Below are positions 61,301 to 64,000 of a DNA stretch of 64,000 nucleotides, piece after piece. Each line of letters opens with the position of its first letter. The stretch's first letter is position 1. A program made the translations under genes and the position numbers. Under the pieces are notes generated by a model, which saw nothing but the letters and a program-made list of their open reading frames with translations, was not told the DNA's origin and ran no database searches. The DNA is taken from assembly GCA_026770025.1 (NCBI GenBank), contig JAMXDE010000047.1, forward strand, positions 248,001 through 312,000, given 5' to 3'. The DNA is from Craspedostauros australis. Its lineage: Eukaryota > Bacillariophyta > Bacillariophyceae > Mastogloiales > Achnanthaceae.

Positions 61301-64000
61301 TTGGAATGTCACAGGCAAGTTGCATGCATGCATTGACTGCGCAATTGGAAAACAAAAGCAGAAGTCAATGACAAAACGCCTGCAGCGCCGAGCAAAGGAA
61401 ATTGGTGAGCGGTTGTTCATTGACACATCGAGTGTTCAAACGCACAGCTACGGACAAGGAAAATTTTGGCTCCTTGTCATCGATGATTACAGTGATTACT
61501 GCTGGAGTTACTTTTTGAAAGAGAAAAGTGAAGTCGGAGAGAAGCTGATCACGCTCCTCCGATGGCTTCACTCCAACCAACAGGCACATGTGAAAAATAT
61601 CAGATGTGACAACGCGGGAGAGAATTATGCCGCGGAAAAACAGCTTCTCAGCGCAGGATTCGGCCCAACGTTTGAATACACCGCCGCTTCCACTCCCCAA
61701 CAGAACGGTCGCGTGGAAAGAAAATTCGCAACATTGTACGGGAAAGTCCGCTCCATGCTCAACCAAACGCACCTACCGAAAACAGTGCGTGGAAAATTGT
61801 GGGCGGAGGCAGCCCGAACCGCGACTCAGCTTGAAAATATTATCGAGACAAAGACAAGAGAACCAGCATGTGTTCTCTTCAACAACCGCATCCCAACATT
61901 CGTGGATGGACTACGAAAATTTGGAGAAATAGGCATGGTATACATCGGCGGTCGTACGATAAAGGCTAAGCTGGACGATAGATCCAGACCAGCCATGTTC
62001 GTCGGCTACGGCCAATCGCACGCGAAAGGAGTATATCGAATGCTGAATCTCGCAACAACCAAGATCCTAATCACGAGAGACGTGACATGGATGAATCAGT
62101 CATACAGGCAATTCAGAGGTATCGAGAATGCCAACAGATCTGTGCTGATAGATCTGGAAGATGACGACTCTACGTCGGGTATGAACACCCGAGCTACGAG
62201 AACAACTTGGGAGCGACGATCGGAGACCATCAAGAGCATGGAGGCCGACGACGCGGATCGCAGCAGCAGAGCCGAAGAAATAGAAGATACTGAAGACGCT
62301 GCGCGAGGGCAAGATGGCTTGCTCCCTGCCCAAGGGGAAGATGAATCGAACGAAGACAACGACGATGAATTCGGAAGGGACGACGAGGGGAAAGTAGACG
62401 AAGCGGCCGAGAGTGAGCCCAAAGACACCCCTGTCGCAGAACCTGTAACACGCATACCAAGGATGCTGAGCGCTCTCGCCGGGTATAACAACGACCCAAT
62501 CCCAGAGGAGGAGCGAGATCTCGGATCAAGTGATGAGTCAGAACCTAATGACAGCGAGGGATATGCGACGCCCGAAGAGACCATCACAAATCCACCGGAA
62601 ACAGGAGGACCCGACTTCCACACAGACGGGTCAATATTCAACAGAGATATCGCAGGTACGATGATAGACACACCTCATGGAATGATGAGACTAGATGACA
62701 TCATCGCTGCGGACCAGGCATTGAAGGACGAACGAAATGAAGGAGGGGCAGAACATGCGAATGTCGCCATGCTGCTGGACCCCACCACATTCGAAGACTG
62801 CTGGGACCATGCGGATCCCAACAAAAGAAAGAAATGGCGCGAAGCTATCAACAAAGAGTTCTATGATATGGCCAGAAGGAAAGTATGGGAGAAGATCAAG
62901 AAGGACCAGATGCCGAAGGATCGGCGGTGTGTGAAGACCAAATGGGTCTTCAAGGAAAAGAGAAATGGGGTGTTCCGCGCCAGACTCGTGGCATGCGGAT
63001 ACTCGCAAATCGCAGGAGTCGACTTCTCAGCACACCACGTGCCAGTGATACATGATGCAACATATCGAATCATGCTCACGATGAAGATGATACTACACAT
63101 GGACAGCATCATCATCGACTTTGAGACAGCATTCCTGCATGGGGACCTCGATGAAGAGATCTACATGCAATGCCCAAAAGGTATGAGGCACGAAGCCGAG
63201 GAATGCCTGCTACTCAAGAAAACCATCTACGGCCTTGTTCAGAGCGCGAGACAATGGAATAAGAAGCTCGTCGACATCCTATTCAAACTAGGGTTCAGAC
63301 AGAGCGAGGTGGACCCATGCCTGCTGATTCGGAATCAGGAAGGGAGACTGCTACTGATCGGCACCTATGTGGACGATTGCCTCTGCATCGGAGAGGAGCA
63401 GGAACTGAAAAAGCTTGTGAAGGATATTCGAGCAGAACGATTCGGTGTCAAAGTGGAGGAAGATCTCGAAGACTACCTGAGCTGCAAGATCATCTTCAAC
63501 CGCGACAAGACGAACTGCTGGGTGAACCAACCACACATCCTAAAGAACATCATCGATACGTTCGGAAGCGATGTGGTGAAGCTGCAACGATACGGAACGC
63601 CTGGGACACCAGGGCAAGGCATCCAAAGGCAAAGCGATGCACCCAAAGTGGACAAGCAACGACACAGCAGATACCGAAGCGGAGTAGGTATGCTGCTATA
63701 CCTGGTGAAACACTCTCGACCCGACATCGCCAATGCAGTGCGGGAACTGACCAAGGTGTTGGATGGACCAACAGCCGCAGCATACAAGGAAATGCTTCGA
63801 GTCATGAAGTTCATATGGGACACGAGAGAGTACGGACTGAAGATGAAACCAAGTCCACTGACCCAAGATGCATGGAAGATTGCGATATACACCGACAGCG
63901 AGTTCGCAGGTGACAAGGACAATCGCATCAGCGTAGGAGGGCACATCGTCCTACTACAAGGAGTGCCGATCATATGGAGATCAAAGGCACAATGGAGCGT
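58365..64000 (+). CDS. Ty1/copia gag-pol polyprotein of element D, partial
   Basis: One uninterrupted frame from ATG 58365 to the right edge (1878 codons). In order: gag helices; two CCHC zinc knuckles (CRNCGAYGHKKADC, CKYCGKKGHKILEC, about 270-325); a long acidic linker with three W-containing repeats; an extra C-x2-C-x9-C-x2-C zinc ribbon (WCPLCFQRG, then CKTC); protease with WLGDSGASCHLTN (Asp about 818); integrase zinc finger (HKMLGH, CIDCAIGK) and DDE residues in FIDTSS, RCDNAGEN and NGRVERKF; reverse transcriptase with IIDFETAFLHGDLDEE and TYVDDCLC (about 1667); the start of RNase H (YTDSEFAGDKDNR). The order protease-integrase-RT-RNase H defines Ty1/copia. All catalytic residues visible are intact, so the copy looks recent and may be competent; the 3' end is outside. 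Confidence 0.95.
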   Translation, partial: MTSFLGKTDRYMIMFDGKRSSWKAWSAKFLARANRKGYGDLYLKDLDEVVVKTEAFDPSPLASIVGSEEKKLKASKLSAMSPDEKAEYKLALAKYAFEELTMAINHETTEGDVAFMAVLGCESNIYEGGDPRKAWKALERIYEQRTAPMKAKLLAQLNGMRLKKGEHPDTFLTEMEVIRNRLKHAGVNMDMELYHMLVLNALGRDYEMDVKLIELKFENIEKQMTIEDIREAVSATYDARHIKQGGSKRENNNKEEMALAATGGFKGHCRNCGAYGHKKADCRSAPKNKGGKPTKKNKRSDTEDKTKFNGNCKYCGKKGHKILECFKLKAAMRAADAANVATDGMDGTDDVALVMVEEPMWLPEDAAADNAAFVVVDEPMWMLASDEEDDIDLVMTDESMWLPDEDKSANNEELVCFPIDELETDPVEVKNVTNPRIVTIDEITNIKKNQTINTTDMAHYESFIDDMALATTDEDMTGLDLEEEVEYSEEEREAHTPSVYGYYGPPVTAVETINREHFPSSDEDDYTDEDNLFDGIVYEDEPLNVGDIMENEVAMPGVDHRVTSTIYSRTEPRTLVDRMIEESSRNGGSTAGWCPLCFQRGPLYAMCKTCRNSPFLIQLANPPARAAPTTIQDIMTRRQKLWTAGPLHVAMRYSLSNMMVADEVRSELALLCCDAAHAYAEGGGESLNPRTLYYMMHRIDVYTPMQLVQAVQHINARLEELNLPPIHRGLIDSLVQHAAEMLMWMHHPGDQGVRDPEEFNQLPIYRAAEAQPDMAMVIGDHQDAQPDMAMVIGDLGDASALRHTIAPDHHEANTWLGDSGASCHLTNSEEGMINVRVANHSIKIGSGRYLKATKVGDKRMVVMQKNGNQATIVLKQVKFVPNLWVNLLSINKALENGFDISNQGVVMSLEKRGQRITFDRLMATHSGFVSGVNMISAPPHEDQANVGVSTGSAVDINQIHKMLGHVDTYTISRTAGRYGWNVTGKLHACIDCAIGKQKQKSMTKRLQRRAKEIGERLFIDTSSVQTHSYGQGKFWLLVIDDYSDYCWSYFLKEKSEVGEKLITLLRWLHSNQQAHVKNIRCDNAGENYAAEKQLLSAGFGPTFEYTAASTPQQNGRVERKFATLYGKVRSMLNQTHLPKTVRGKLWAEAARTATQLENIIETKTREPACVLFNNRIPTFVDGLRKFGEIGMVYIGGRTIKAKLDDRSRPAMFVGYGQSHAKGVYRMLNLATTKILITRDVTWMNQSYRQFRGIENANRSVLIDLEDDDSTSGMNTRATRTTWERRSETIKSMEADDADRSSRAEEIEDTEDAARGQDGLLPAQGEDESNEDNDDEFGRDDEGKVDEAAESEPKDTPVAEPVTRIPRMLSALAGYNNDPIPEEERDLGSSDESEPNDSEGYATPEETITNPPETGGPDFHTDGSIFNRDIAGTMIDTPHGMMRLDDIIAADQALKDERNEGGAEHANVAMLLDPTTFEDCWDHADPNKRKKWREAINKEFYDMARRKVWEKIKKDQMPKDRRCVKTKWVFKEKRNGVFRARLVACGYSQIAGVDFSAHHVPVIHDATYRIMLTMKMILHMDSIIIDFETAFLHGDLDEEIYMQCPKGMRHEAEECLLLKKTIYGLVQSARQWNKKLVDILFKLGFRQSEVDPCLLIRNQEGRLLLIGTYVDDCLCIGEEQELKKLVKDIRAERFGVKVEEDLEDYLSCKIIFNRDKTNCWVNQPHILKNIIDTFGSDVVKLQRYGTPGTPGQGIQRQSDAPKVDKQRHSRYRSGVGMLLYLVKHSRPDIANAVRELTKVLDGPTAAAYKEMLRVMKFIWDTREYGLKMKPSPLTQDAWKIAIYTDSEFAGDKDNRISVGGHIVLLQGVPIIWRSKAQWS

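Overview
This window reads as nuclear DNA of a photosynthetic stramenopile, most likely a diatom. Evidence: long mostly intronless genes on both strands, GT-AG introns of about 300 bp in two genes, a Pro-Ser (PSxxPS) repeat surface-type protein, a plant/alga-type mariner, abundant Ty1/copia-type retroelements, and low-complexity Asn/Asp/Gln/Ser-rich proteins. The species cannot be named from sequence alone. No prokaryotic features, rRNA, tRNA or CRISPR array were recognised.

Left edge (1-8647) is a nest of three retroelements. A Ty1/copia pol 3' end with its 3' LTR (element C, + strand) was entered by element B (- strand; LTR, leader with tandem hairpins, gag with an in-frame stop). B's gag was in turn cut by element A (- strand), whose 542-bp LTR and a 1249-codon gag-protease frame run off the left edge.

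The host region (about 8.6-49.6 kb) holds: a von Willebrand A/alpha-kinase fusion; a secreted thioredoxin-fold protein ending in DEL; a DGAT2-like acyltransferase; a GH10 xylanase-like gene with one intron; three paralogous low-complexity proteins sharing an acidic VSDD(E/D)D motif; a 1785-residue TPR/coiled-coil protein with a C-terminal membrane anchor; an acidic disordered protein with a TSDDD repeat; a protein kinase with a YRD catalytic loop; a PSxxPS-repeat protein; and a GT61-like glycosyltransferase. These genes form no obvious single pathway.

Transposons recur. A 1.4-kb non-autonomous DNA element (14585-16011) has ~105-bp terminal inverted repeats and keeps only the two protein ends of a transposase-like gene. 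A long relative of that gene (53575-57092), with a plausible DDE core and one frameshift, lies in the right-hand transposon cluster. That cluster (49.6-64 kb) also has a DD39D-type mariner transposase whose C-terminus is supplied by an inserted LTR, other LTR fragments, and a Ty1/copia gag-pol (element D) open to the right edge.

The most interesting items are the DDE-like family with its internally deleted derivative, the nested element boundaries readable to the base, and the paralogous VSDDED cluster.
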